Source: Streptomyces flavofungini (GTDB taxonomy: Bacteria; Actinomycetota; Actinomycetes; Streptomycetales; Streptomycetaceae). From it: 64,000 nt of DNA. The DNA is taken from assembly GCF_014650815.1 (NCBI RefSeq), contig NZ_BMVR01000021.1:46133-110132 (forward strand). Direction: 5' to 3'. Position numbers and translations under genes: made by a program. This document shows positions 1-7,142 of this stretch, one piece after another; the stretch's first letter is position 1; the number at the start of each line of letters is the position of its first letter. The notes under the pieces were generated by a model. That model worked only from the letters and a program-made list of their open reading frames with translations, ran no database searches and had not been told where the DNA came from.

Positions 1-65
1 TGGTGCTCAGGTAGAGACCGGCAGGTGCCGCGGTAGCAAACTGTCAAGAGCTAGCCGAGCCTATT

Positions 66-77
66 CCCCATATGGGG
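66..77. promoter_or_regulatory. Perfect 12-bp palindrome upstream of STAS gene
   Basis: CCCCATATGGGG is a perfect palindrome about 120 bp upstream of the STAS start, in an A/T-richer patch. It could be an operator or part of a promoter region. Nothing ties it to a specific regulator. Confidence 0.35.
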
Positions 78-199
78 TAAGGCAGACCTGGGTAAGCCTT
101 AGTGAGCGTATGTTTTCCGCCAGGCCACCGTGGGCCTCGCGCGCTTGCGGTCTACTGCGGAAATTGCAGAGCACAGCGTCTCCGAAGGGCCGCACGCGT

Positions 200-541
200 A
201 TGCCGTCACCGAAGTCGTTCACAGTTGATGTCATCGATGTCCTTGACACCGTTCTCGTCCGCGTCTGCGGTGAGGCAGACCTAGCCACTGCTCCCCAGCT
301 GGCCACTGCCTTGGAACGTGTGGAACACCGGCGCTGCGAACTCGACCTCTCACAGGTCACGTTCGCCGACTCCACCATACTGGGACTGCTCGTAGGCCAC
401 CACCGCCGTGCCGGGGCCCAAGGTGGCACAGTCCGCCTGGTCGGCGCCTCCCGGCCAGTCTGCACCATCCTCAACATCACAGGGGTCGCTCATCTCTTCT
501 GGCCTGACACCGGCCCACCGAAGCATCCACGTCCCTCTTGA
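200..541 (+). CDS. STAS-domain anti-sigma factor antagonist
   Basis: A 113-aa single STAS domain, the size of the SpoIIAA/RsbV class. Members bind or release an anti-sigma kinase according to phosphorylation of a Ser/Thr in the central loop. The sequence shows the family pattern: a beta-strand start (VDVIDVLDTVLVRVCGEADL), a VTFADSTILGLLVGHHR core where FADST is the phospho-acceptor loop, and a following RLVGASRPV strand. The ATG at 200 is chosen because the STAS fold begins right after it; an in-frame ATG at 110 would add 30 residues of unlikely composition. No cognate kinase or sigma gene is adjacent, so the partner is unknown; a general-stress role is inferred from the family. Confidence 0.75.
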   Translation: MPSPKSFTVDVIDVLDTVLVRVCGEADLATAPQLATALERVEHRRCELDLSQVTFADSTILGLLVGHHRRAGAQGGTVRLVGASRPVCTILNITGVAHLFWPDTGPPKHPRPS

Positions 542-949
542 ACTAGGGCGTGTCCGCCGGGGTGTGGCGCCTTGTCTGCTCTGGCACACAGGCCAAACGT
601 TGTCGAGTAGACACAACGCGGCGGCATCGCGATGAGGCGTGCCCAGATCCCTCGCCCCAGCAGAGTCAGCACGGGTCGCACCGCTGCCCTCCCAGCACGT
701 TCCCCACACACCCGCCATCAGCCGCAACGCGCTCCAGACAGCACATGACACCCCGTCAGCAAAGTCGGCGTTGGGTCAGCATGAGGCCTACCAAAACCTC
801 CTGCACGTACCTACGGACTGGAATCACGAACGACGCGAACAACGGTGCCGCAGAGTAAGCAGAGGCACTGTCGCCGAAGGACGACGACGGTTCGGCCCAT
901 CACCTGGCACCCACCGCTCCGAGAGTCTGTCGCCGCAAGTCACCCCGAC
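542..949. other. Intergenic stretch with no recognisable gene
   Basis: About 400 bp between the convergent STAS and pirin genes. The open frames here have no family resemblance and lack ribosome-binding sites. The only structure seen is a 6-bp inverted repeat (CGTTGT / ACAACG, 599-619, 9-nt loop), which may be a weak terminator for the STAS gene. Confidence 0.4.
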
Positions 950-1915
950 TCAGCGCACCCTCCCCCGCGGCTTCAACGGCACCGCAGGCAGCGTAGGCGC
1001 GGGCAGCGGGGCGCCGTCGTAGCCCTTGACCTCGCCGAACCGCGAGCCCGTCATCCAATCCGCACGCGCCTGCTCGATGTCCTCCTGGGTGCGCCCGATG
1101 AAGTTCCACCACATGATCAGCTCCTCCTCGAACGGCTCGCCGCCGAGGAGCATGAGGCTGGCGTCGGAGTCGGCGCGCAGGGGGAGTTCGGTGCGGCCGC
1201 AGCCGAGGTACAGCATGGAGCCGGGGAGGACGGGGACTCCGTCCACGTGGGCCTCGCCCGCCATGGACAGGACGGCGTACTCGAAGTCGGGCTCCAGCGG
1301 AAGGCGTACGTCCGTTCCCTGCGTGAGGGTCAGGTCCGCACCGACGATCGGCGTGTACGTCGTACCGGGGGACTCGGCGCCGTCGAGCGCGCCCAGGAGC
1401 AGCTTCGCGCTGACGCCCGGCGCGGTCACCACCGGCAGGTCGGCGTGGTGCTCGAAGCGCGCCTCGGTGTGCCGGTGGGCGTCCGGCAACGCGACCCACA
1501 GCTGTGCGCCGTGCAGCAGGCGGGCGTGCGACTTGGGGCTCTCCTCGGAGTGGGAGATCGCCTTGCCGGACGTCATGAGGCCCAGTTCGCGGGGGCGGAT
1601 CGTCTGCAGGCTGCCGGCGCTGTCCCGGTGCAGCACCTCGCCCTCGTGCAGCCAGCTCACGGTCTGCAGGCCCATGTGCGGGTGCGGCGGCACCTGCATG
1701 CCGGGCTCGTCGGCGATGTCGTCGGGGCCGTAGTGATCGACGAAGCACCAGGCGCCGACCATCCGGCGGCCGAGGTTCGGAAGGAGTCGCCGCACCTCGG
1801 TCGTCGCACCGAGCCGCACGCGCCGTGGGCTGAGGAGTTCCCGCACCGGTTCCGCGACGACGAACCCGCGGCCGCCGCACAGCGCGGGCACCGCCTCGCG
1901 ATCAAGATTGCTCAT
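950..1915 (-). CDS. Pirin family protein
   Basis: A 321-aa bicupin pirin. The N-terminal cupin has the iron-binding pattern PHPHMGLQTVSWLHEGEVLHRDS (about residues 71-93) followed by RPRELGLMTSGKAISHSEE. The C-terminal pirin domain carries LLLGGEPFEEELIMWWNFIGRTQEDI. Pirins are nuclear or cytosolic iron proteins in eukaryotes, and several bacterial members are quercetin dioxygenases or redox sensors; the substrate here is unknown. The ATG at 1915 gives the usual pirin N-terminus (MSNLDREAVPALCGGRGF). The frame is open further upstream to 2587, but that part overlaps the PRC-barrel gene and has no pirin similarity. Confidence 0.88.
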   Translation of the reverse strand: MSNLDREAVPALCGGRGFVVAEPVRELLSPRRVRLGATTEVRRLLPNLGRRMVGAWCFVDHYGPDDIADEPGMQVPPHPHMGLQTVSWLHEGEVLHRDSAGSLQTIRPRELGLMTSGKAISHSEESPKSHARLLHGAQLWVALPDAHRHTEARFEHHADLPVVTAPGVSAKLLLGALDGAESPGTTYTPIVGADLTLTQGTDVRLPLEPDFEYAVLSMAGEAHVDGVPVLPGSMLYLGCGRTELPLRADSDASLMLLGGEPFEEELIMWWNFIGRTQEDIEQARADWMTGSRFGEVKGYDGAPLPAPTLPAVPLKPRGRVR

Positions 1916-2007
1916 AGGGCACAACTTAGCCCCGAGCACCCGGAGCGGACAGGGCAACTCCCCGACCCGGGCCCGACCGGCGCCGCCACCGCGTGGCGGC
2001 GCCGGAG

Positions 2008-2373
2008 TCAGCGCTCGGAGCCGGTGTCCAGCGTGGCGTAGTACGCGCCCACCTCGTTGAGATACGCGGGATCCGTGGTCTGGCTGTCGGTGGTGAACTG
2101 CGGCGCCTCCTTCACCTGGTCCTTGGAGTGCCCGACCGTCACCGTCCCGGCCTCGCGGTCGATCCGCGTGACGGCCCCGGCCGGAATCAGCACGCTCTTG
2201 CCGAACACCCACACTCCGGTGTCCACGACCAGATGCTGGCGGCCCGGCTGGTCCACGTGCCGGTCCACCTGGCCGATGACGCCGTCGGTCGCCTCGACCG
2301 TGAATCCCGTCATGGACTCCTGCCGCGCGCCGTGATGGCCGCTGTCGGGCGGATAGGCCCAGATGTCCTTCAC
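2008..2373 (-). CDS. PRC-barrel domain protein
   Basis: A 121-aa protein of the small beta-barrel (PRC) class also found in RimM and photosynthetic reaction centre H subunits. Visible signature: TVEATDGVIGQVDRHVD, then HLVVDTGVWVFGKSVLIPAGAVTRID, then a tail with PAYLNEVGAYYA. Streptomyces carry several such soluble PRC proteins of unknown function, often linked to stress. The GTG start at 2373 follows a GGGAG 9 nt upstream. It is transcribed towards pirin with a 92-bp gap and may share its transcript. Confidence 0.75.
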   Translation of the reverse strand: MKDIWAYPPDSGHHGARQESMTGFTVEATDGVIGQVDRHVDQPGRQHLVVDTGVWVFGKSVLIPAGAVTRIDREAGTVTVGHSKDQVKEAPQFTTDSQTTDPAYLNEVGAYYATLDTGSER

Positions 2374-2671
2374 CGCATGTGCTCCCTCTACTCGGGCCGT
2401 CGGCAGCCGCTTCCACTTCGCCCGCTGCCTCGTCCGCCGCTGTCGCTGGTACCGCTACTGCCGCTACGTCCGTGCTTCTCGCTGTACGACTGGGTGCTGA
2501 GAGTCGCCCATTGTCCACCCCGCAAGCTCCTCCCGCGCCGATGTTCGACCAGACATCCGAGCTCCCGCGCATCCGGGCTCCCCCCATCCGGTATCCCGTC
2601 CTGGGCCGCGCACGTCAGTAGTGGAATATTCAACCTTCTAGTGGGGTTGTGAGCGGTCAAGGAGGCACACA
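2374..2671. other. Divergent promoter region (PRC-barrel / TPR)
   Basis: A 298-bp gap between two divergent genes. It ends with an A/T-rich patch and the AAGGAGG ribosome-binding site of the TPR gene (about 2660). A short inverted repeat, CAACC...GGTTG, lies near 2632-2650. Frames through 2380-2620 encode only low-complexity Ala/Ser/Pro or Gly/Ser text, and no gene is called. Confidence 0.4.
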
Positions 2672-3016
2672 GTGGAGTCCACCTACTTCGACCACGGCAC
2701 CGCCGCCGAGCGCTGGGAGCGCGCGGGCCAGTTCTTCGACGCCAAGGAGTACGCGACGGCGGCGCGCATCCTCGCCCCGCTCGCCGACGAGGTCCCCGCG
2801 CAGGTCGCCCCGCGACTGCTGCTGGCGCGCGCCTACTACCACTCGGCCCAGCTCCGCCGCGCCGAGGCCGCACTGCGCACGGTCCTGGAGCTCGACCCCG
2901 CCGAGGGGTACGCCCGCCTGATGCTGGGCCGGACCCTGGAGCGGCAGGGCCGGGACGCCGAGGCCGCGCCGCAGTTGCGGATGGCGGCGGCGCTGGCGGG
3001 CGAGTTCGCGGCCTAG
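2672..3016 (+). CDS. Small tetratricopeptide-repeat protein
   Basis: A 114-aa protein made of about three TPR-like helical hairpins. Examples are FFDAKEYATAARILAPLADEVP, LLLARAYYHSAQLRRAEAALRTVLELDP and YARLMLGRTLERQGRDAEAAPQLRMA, with the canonical Ala/Gly/Tyr/Pro positions. It probably acts as a protein-interaction adaptor; no partner is evident. The GTG start has an excellent AAGGAGG 7 nt upstream. A strong hairpin follows the stop (3045-3086). Confidence 0.75.
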   Translation: MESTYFDHGTAAERWERAGQFFDAKEYATAARILAPLADEVPAQVAPRLLLARAYYHSAQLRRAEAALRTVLELDPAEGYARLMLGRTLERQGRDAEAAPQLRMAAALAGEFAA

Positions 3017-3044
3017 TCCGGCCGAACACGGACCGCCGAACGCG

Positions 3045-3086
3045 GAGCGCGGCGGCAACTAAAGCGCATTAGTTCCCGCCGCGCTC
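3045..3086. terminator. Long 18-bp hairpin between TPR and GH18 genes
   Basis: The left arm (3045-3062, ending GCAACTAA) and right arm (3069-3086, starting TTAGTTCC) pair over 18 bp with a single C-C mismatch around the loop AGCGCA. It lies 29 bp after the TPR stop, so a terminator is the simplest reading. It also lies only 88 bp before the GH18 start and has an A/T-rich apex, so it could equally be an operator for the chitinase-like gene. Confidence 0.6.
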
Positions 3087-3173
3087 TAGCCTGCGCTCTC
3101 CTCCCTGGCCACAATTGCCGCACCCGGAACTGCATTGTCCGGGTAATTCGACGAACCTGGAGGAGAGTTCAGG

Positions 3174-4106
3174 ATGAAGAGACGGAGCGTCCTTCTCGGC
3201 GCCCTCGCTCTGACGGTGGCGTCGGGTGCGGCGGCCACGGCCGCGCCCCGGGCCGCGGCGGGCAAGCGTGTCGTCGTCTACTACCAGACGCAGTACACGA
3301 GCGGCAGATACGTCTCGCCCCTGGACCTGACCAGGAACAAGACCGGTGTGACCGATGTGCTGGTCGCCGCCGTGCATCTGAACGACCTCCATGGTCCGTA
3401 CGCGCCGGTGCACCTGAACGACGATCCGCCGAGCGCCGCGAAGTACGACCAGATGTGGCGTGATCTGAAGGAGATGCAGGGGCAGGGCGTGCACGTCCTG
3501 GCGATGGTGGGTGGCGCGGCGCCGGGCAGTTTCACTCGGCTCGACACCGAATTCGACACGTATTACCCGCTGTTGCGCGACTTCATTCGGCAGTACGGGC
3601 TCGACGGTGTCGACCTGGACGTGGAGGAGCGGATGTCCCTCGCGGGCATCGAGCGCGTCATCGACGCGCTGCGCGTCGACTTCGGTCCCGGGTTCCTCAT
3701 CACGCTCTCCCCGGTGGGGTCCGCGCTCAGCGGGGGCGGGAACCTCTCGGGCTTCGACTACGAGCGGCTGTACCGCGACCGGGGCGGCGACATCGCCTGG
3801 TTCAACGCGCAGTTCTACAACGGCTGGGGCAGCATGACCTCCACGTCGAGCTACGACGCCGTGATGCGGCGCAAGCTGATACCGGCGTCCAAGGTGGTCG
3901 CGGGCACGCTGACCGACCCGTCCAACGGCGGCAGCGGCTACGTCGACCCGGCCCGGCTGAAGACGACGATCCGCAGCCTGGTCGCCAAGTACCCGGACAT
4001 GGGCGGCGTCATGGGCTGGGAGTACTTCAACGCGCAGCCGGGCGGGACCGCGCAGCCGTGGCGGTGGGCCGCGGAGGTGTCGTCGGCGCTGGCGCGGGTG
4101 CGCTAG
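3174..4106 (+). CDS. Secreted GH18 family glycosidase (EndoH/chitinase-like)
   Basis: A 310-aa exported protein. The N-terminus MKRRSVLLGALALTVASGAAA is a signal peptide with Ala-x-Ala cleavage near residue 27. The mature part is a single GH18 barrel: VVVYYQTQY strand, then HVLAMVGGAAPGSF, then the catalytic DGVDLDVEE (about residues 143-151, DxxDxDxE with the terminal Glu as acid/base), and MGWEYFNAQPGG near the end. The small size and lack of carbohydrate-binding modules point to an endo-beta-N-acetylglucosaminidase or small chitinase-type hydrolase; exact substrate unknown. Good GGAGGAG site 7-13 nt upstream. A hairpin at 3045-3086 precedes it. Confidence 0.85.
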   Translation: MKRRSVLLGALALTVASGAAATAAPRAAAGKRVVVYYQTQYTSGRYVSPLDLTRNKTGVTDVLVAAVHLNDLHGPYAPVHLNDDPPSAAKYDQMWRDLKEMQGQGVHVLAMVGGAAPGSFTRLDTEFDTYYPLLRDFIRQYGLDGVDLDVEERMSLAGIERVIDALRVDFGPGFLITLSPVGSALSGGGNLSGFDYERLYRDRGGDIAWFNAQFYNGWGSMTSTSSYDAVMRRKLIPASKVVAGTLTDPSNGGSGYVDPARLKTTIRSLVAKYPDMGGVMGWEYFNAQPGGTAQPWRWAAEVSSALARVR

Positions 4107-4120
4107 GCGGGTGGGTCCCG

Positions 4121-4150
4121 GTGCCGTGCCTCCCCAGGGGTGCGGCACCC
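4121..4150. terminator. Hairpin between convergent GH18 and crcB
   Basis: GGTGCCG (4121-4127) pairs with CGGCACC (4144-4150), with an inner CCCC/GGGG stem. It fills the 44-bp gap between two convergent stops and can act in both directions. Confidence 0.6.
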
Positions 4151-4525
4151 TCATCCCCACAGCGCCTCCCCGCCCGCCACGCCCAGGAAGGCCGCCCCGA
4201 GGCCCGCCACGACGCTGCCGACGACGTTCGCCGCCGCCGCGAGCGGCATCCGGCCCTCGGCCAGCTGCCACGTCTCGTACCCGAAGGTCGAGTACGTCGT
4301 CAGCGCACCGCACAGGCCCGTGCCGAGGAACAGCTGGGTGTGCGGGGACGCGGCGCCCGCGCTCGCCGCGCCGGCGACGAGGCCCAGCACGAGGCAGCCC
4401 AGCACGTTGACGGTGAAGGTCCCCCAGGGGAAGGCGGGGCCGTACCGGGCGCGCAGCGTCCGGTCGGTCAGGTAGCGCAGCGGCGCGCCGATCGCCGCCC
4501 CCGCCACCACGCACAGCCAGTTCAC
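4151..4525 (-). CDS. crcB: Fluoride efflux channel FluC/CrcB, second subunit gene
   Basis: A 124-aa four-helix membrane protein of the Fluc fluoride-channel family, which exports F- as a dual-topology dimer. Signature motifs: GAAIGAPLRYLTDR, PWGTFTVNVLGCLVLGL (the TxxxN pore segment) and GLCGALTTYSTFGYE (the TTFSTF phenylalanine-box loop, here TTYSTF). The GTG start overlaps the stop of the upstream crcB by 4 nt (GTGA), so the pair is translationally coupled and probably forms a heterodimer. No fluoride riboswitch could be recognised upstream of the pair. Confidence 0.87.
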   Translation of the reverse strand: MNWLCVVAGAAIGAPLRYLTDRTLRARYGPAFPWGTFTVNVLGCLVLGLVAGAASAGAASPHTQLFLGTGLCGALTTYSTFGYETWQLAEGRMPLAAAANVVGSVVAGLGAAFLGVAGGEALWG

Positions 4526-4959
4526 CGTTCGCCCGCCTCCCGCCGCAGTGCCAGCACCCGGCGCGTCGCCACCGTCGCCGCGCCCACCGCCGCGAGCGCG
4601 GTCAGCGGCGTCAGCGCCAGATGGACCAGGCCGGTCCCCAGGTGGCCGCCGTCCAGCAGGCGCTCGGTGTCCACCGCGTACGTGGAGAAGGTGGTGAAGC
4701 CGCCGAGCACCCCGGTGCCGAGGAACGGCCGGACCAGGTGGTGGACGCGCCTCCGGGCCGCGGTGACCAGCACCATCAGTACGCCGATGAGCGCGCACCC
4801 GACGGCGTTGACGGCGAACGTCGTCCACGGGAAGCCGCCCTCCGCGACCGGCCACAGCAGGGCCGCGCCGTAGCGGGCGGACGCCCCGGCCGCGCCGCCC
4901 GTGGCCACCGCGGCGAGGACCGGCCACCCGGCGCGCGGCGCCGCCACCGTCCCGCTCAT
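4522..4959 (-). CDS. crcB: Fluoride efflux channel FluC/CrcB, first subunit gene
   Basis: A 145-aa paralogue of the following gene, with the same order of motifs: GGAAGASARYGAALL, FPWTTFAVNAVGCALIGVLM and GTGVLGGFTTFSTYAVDTERLL. It has the conventional TTFST loop, whereas its partner has TTYSTF. Adjacent paired crcB genes are common in Actinobacteria and are taken to give antiparallel heterodimers from two fixed-topology subunits. The ATG at 4959 follows a GGGAGAGG site 5-12 nt upstream. Confidence 0.87.
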   Translation of the reverse strand: MSGTVAAPRAGWPVLAAVATGGAAGASARYGAALLWPVAEGGFPWTTFAVNAVGCALIGVLMVLVTAARRRVHHLVRPFLGTGVLGGFTTFSTYAVDTERLLDGGHLGTGLVHLALTPLTALAAVGAATVATRRVLALRREAGER

Positions 4960-5182
4960 ACCTCTCCCGCTCTCCCGGCCCTGCCGTCACCCGCGCGCCG
5001 TCCGTACTCCCGGCCACAGCCACATTGTGGCGCGCGCCGAGGCCCGTGAGCGCCTCGGGACGCCTGTGGCGTGCGGAAACTCGGTGGACAACGGATCGTC
5101 CGGTGGGTGGGATGAGGTCTTTGCGGATCCGGCGGCCACGGCCGCCGGGCCCGGTTCGGTCGAGTCGCGTCGAGGAGAGTCC

Positions 5183-6193
5183 GTGTCAACAGGTGGTGCC
5201 GGCAAGCCGTTCGCGTACGAGGAGTACGAGGATCACGACGACTTCGAAGACCACGAGGATGACGAAGATCACGGAGACAGCGGGGACGGCGACGACGGCG
5301 ATGTCCGCATCGACGAACCGCTGGTGCGGCGGCTGCTGACCGCGCAGTTCCCCGAGTGGGCGCGGCTGCCGATCCGGCCCGTGCCGCGCTCGGGCATGGA
5401 CAACGTCACGTACCGCCTGGGCGACGACCTGACCTTGCGGCTGCCGCGCTACGAACGCTGGGTCGGGCAGGTCGAGCGCGAGCAGCGCTGGCTGCCGTGG
5501 CTGGCGCCGCAGTTGCCGCTCGCCGTGTCCCGGCCCGTGGCACAGGGGAAGCCGGGCGAGGGCTATCCGTTCCCGTGGTCGGTCTGCCGGTGGCTCGACG
5601 GCGAGCCCGCGACGACGGACGGCCTGGCCGATCCCCGGCGTACGGCCGTGGAGCTCGCCGAGTTCGTGACGGCGCTGCGGTCCATCGATGCCACGGGCGG
5701 GCCTGAACCGCAGTGGAGCAACGCCTTCCGCGGTGCTCGGGTCGGCGCCGAGTGCGACGCGCTGACCGCCGACTCCCTCGTCCGCGCCAAGATCGCGAAA
5801 CTGCGGGGCATGGTCGACACGGACGCGGTCACCGCCGTGTGGGAGGAGTCCCTGGCCGCCCCCGCGTGGGACCGGCCGCCGGTGTGGCTGCACGGGGACC
5901 TCGCGACCGGCAACCTCCTGGCCGTCGACGGCCGCCTCACCGCGGTGATCGACTTCGGCACGCTGGCCGTGGGCGACCCCGCGTGCGACCTGATACCGGC
6001 CTGGATGTTCCTGCCTCCGACGGCCCGCGCCACCTTCCGCGAGGCGGTCGGCGCCGACGACGCGATGTGGGCACGGGGCCGCGGGATCGCCCTGGCCGGA
6101 TCGCTGCCGGTGCCGGACGACCCGTTCTTCCAGCAGGATCCGGCCCGGGTGACGACGGCGCTGCGGCATCTGGAGGGGATTCTCGCGGGGTGA
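5183..6193 (+). CDS. Aminoglycoside phosphotransferase (APH) family kinase with acidic N-terminal tail
   Basis: A 336-aa protein of the APH/choline-kinase fold. Motifs: RSGMDNVTYRLGDDLTLRLPR (nucleotide loop and Lys/Arg region), WLHGDLATGNLLAVDG (Brenner motif HGDxxxxN, catalytic Asp) and TAVIDFGTLAVGDPACDLIPAW (DFG-like metal site). The substrate is not predictable, since many such proteins phosphorylate small alcohols rather than antibiotics. Residues 11-41 are an unusual Asp/Glu/His-rich tract (EEYEDHDDFEDHEDDEDHGD and onward) absent from typical homologues, possibly metal-binding or a disordered linker. The GTG start at 5183 follows GAGGAGAG. Confidence 0.8.
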   Translation: MSTGGAGKPFAYEEYEDHDDFEDHEDDEDHGDSGDGDDGDVRIDEPLVRRLLTAQFPEWARLPIRPVPRSGMDNVTYRLGDDLTLRLPRYERWVGQVEREQRWLPWLAPQLPLAVSRPVAQGKPGEGYPFPWSVCRWLDGEPATTDGLADPRRTAVELAEFVTALRSIDATGGPEPQWSNAFRGARVGAECDALTADSLVRAKIAKLRGMVDTDAVTAVWEESLAAPAWDRPPVWLHGDLATGNLLAVDGRLTAVIDFGTLAVGDPACDLIPAWMFLPPTARATFREAVGADDAMWARGRGIALAGSLPVPDDPFFQQDPARVTTALRHLEGILAG

Positions 6194-6253
6194 GGGGTGC
6201 GCGGGGCGAGGTCCGGGGGCCGATGTCGGCCGTCCGCGCGCCCGCCCCGCGGC

Positions 6254-6577
6254 TCAGCGGCCGACGGCCCGTGCCAACTGCGCCTTCGTCATCGACGAAC
6301 GGCCCTTCACCCCGCGCCGCTTGGCCTCCTCGTAGAGCTGGTCGCGGGTCGGACCCTGCGCGCCGGTGTGCGAGCGCAGGCCGCCCCTGCGTCCGGACGA
6401 GATGTCCCGCGTCGACGTACGGGACGCGGTCTTCGCCTCGCCGCTGCGTGCCCGCTCCTTGTTCACGGTGCGGGCGGCGATCTCCCGCGCCCGTTCCGGC
6501 TTCTCACCGCGCCGCTCGGCGCTCTCCTTGATGTGTTCGTACTGACGCTCACGCTTGGCGTTCGACCCTCGTGGCAC
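6254..6577 (-). CDS. Rho N-terminal-like / plasmid-stabilization-type protein
   Basis: A 107-aa basic protein. The N-terminal half is a charged helix (NAKRERQYEHIKESAERRGE, then KPERAREIAARTVNKERAR). The C-terminus has a SAP/Rho-N-like motif, TRDQLYEEAKRRGVKGRSSMTKAQLARAVGR, a nucleic-acid-binding helix-extended-helix. Homologues in Streptomyces are usually annotated as plasmid stabilization proteins, with no proven role. The GTG start at 6577 is selected by GAAGGGAG 7-14 nt upstream. The same frame stays open upstream into the truncated NTPase gene, but that text is antisense to the WhiB-like gene. Confidence 0.72.
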   Translation of the reverse strand: MPRGSNAKRERQYEHIKESAERRGEKPERAREIAARTVNKERARSGEAKTASRTSTRDISSGRRGGLRSHTGAQGPTRDQLYEEAKRRGVKGRSSMTKAQLARAVGR

Positions 6578-6713
6578 GGCCGGATCTCCCTTCTCGGCGG
6601 GCCCCGGCCGCGGCGTGGTCCGGGCCCGGGGCAGGAACTCCACGTGTAACCCCTCGGCGGAATCGGCAAACCGGGGTTGTTTGTCCACGCCCGCCCCGGG
6701 CACCCGCCGCCGC

Positions 6714-6998
6714 ATGGATGAGGTACCGCTGCGACAGGAGTGGATCCATCGGGCCGCGTGTGCGGACGCCGATCCCGAGCTGTTCTTCCCGGTGGGGACG
6801 ACCGGCCCGGCCGAACGGGACCAGGAGGAGGCCAAACGGGTGTGCGAGCGCTGTCCCGTGGCGCACCAGTGCCTCGCGTACGCGCTGGGGTCCGGCCAGA
6901 CCTCGGGCGTGTGGGGCGGCAAGGACGAGGGGGAACTGGCGGCACTGCGGCGGAAGCGGCGGGCGGCGGAGCGGTGGGAGGCACGGCGCGCGGGATGA
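6714..6998 (+). CDS. WhiB-like iron-sulfur transcription factor
   Basis: A 94-aa Wbl protein. The four cluster cysteines are visible: one in HRAACADADPELFF, and VCERCPVAHQC with C-x2-C-x5-C spacing. These are followed by the GVWGGKDE turn and a basic C-terminus (RRKRRAAERWEARR) for DNA contact. Wbl proteins hold an O2/NO-sensitive 4Fe-4S cluster and usually act with the principal sigma factor. The start at ATG 6714 gives a standard Wbl N-terminus. It is divergent from the Rho-N-like gene. Downstream it runs into the tail of a truncated gene on the other strand (see 7143-8371). Confidence 0.88.
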   Translation: MDEVPLRQEWIHRAACADADPELFFPVGTTGPAERDQEEAKRVCERCPVAHQCLAYALGSGQTSGVWGGKDEGELAALRRKRRAAERWEARRAG

Positions 6999-7142
6999 CG
7001 GCGGGGCACGGGGTCCTGGCGGAGGGCCTGTACGTCCCGTTCGCACGGGCCTCGGGCGCGGCTATCGTTGCGGGCTGGCGGGTGCGCTGCGTACCCGCGG
7101 GGCGCACGGAGTCGCGAGGGGGAAGCGGGGCCCATGGGGCGG

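Noticed and set aside
950..2587. A 545-aa extended pirin ORF
   Set aside because: Residues before MSNLDREAV overlap the PRC-barrel gene in another frame and are low complexity.
4522..4959. Fluoride riboswitch upstream of the crcB pair
   Set aside because: No conserved fluoride-aptamer core could be recognised in 4960-5180; a covariance search would be decisive.
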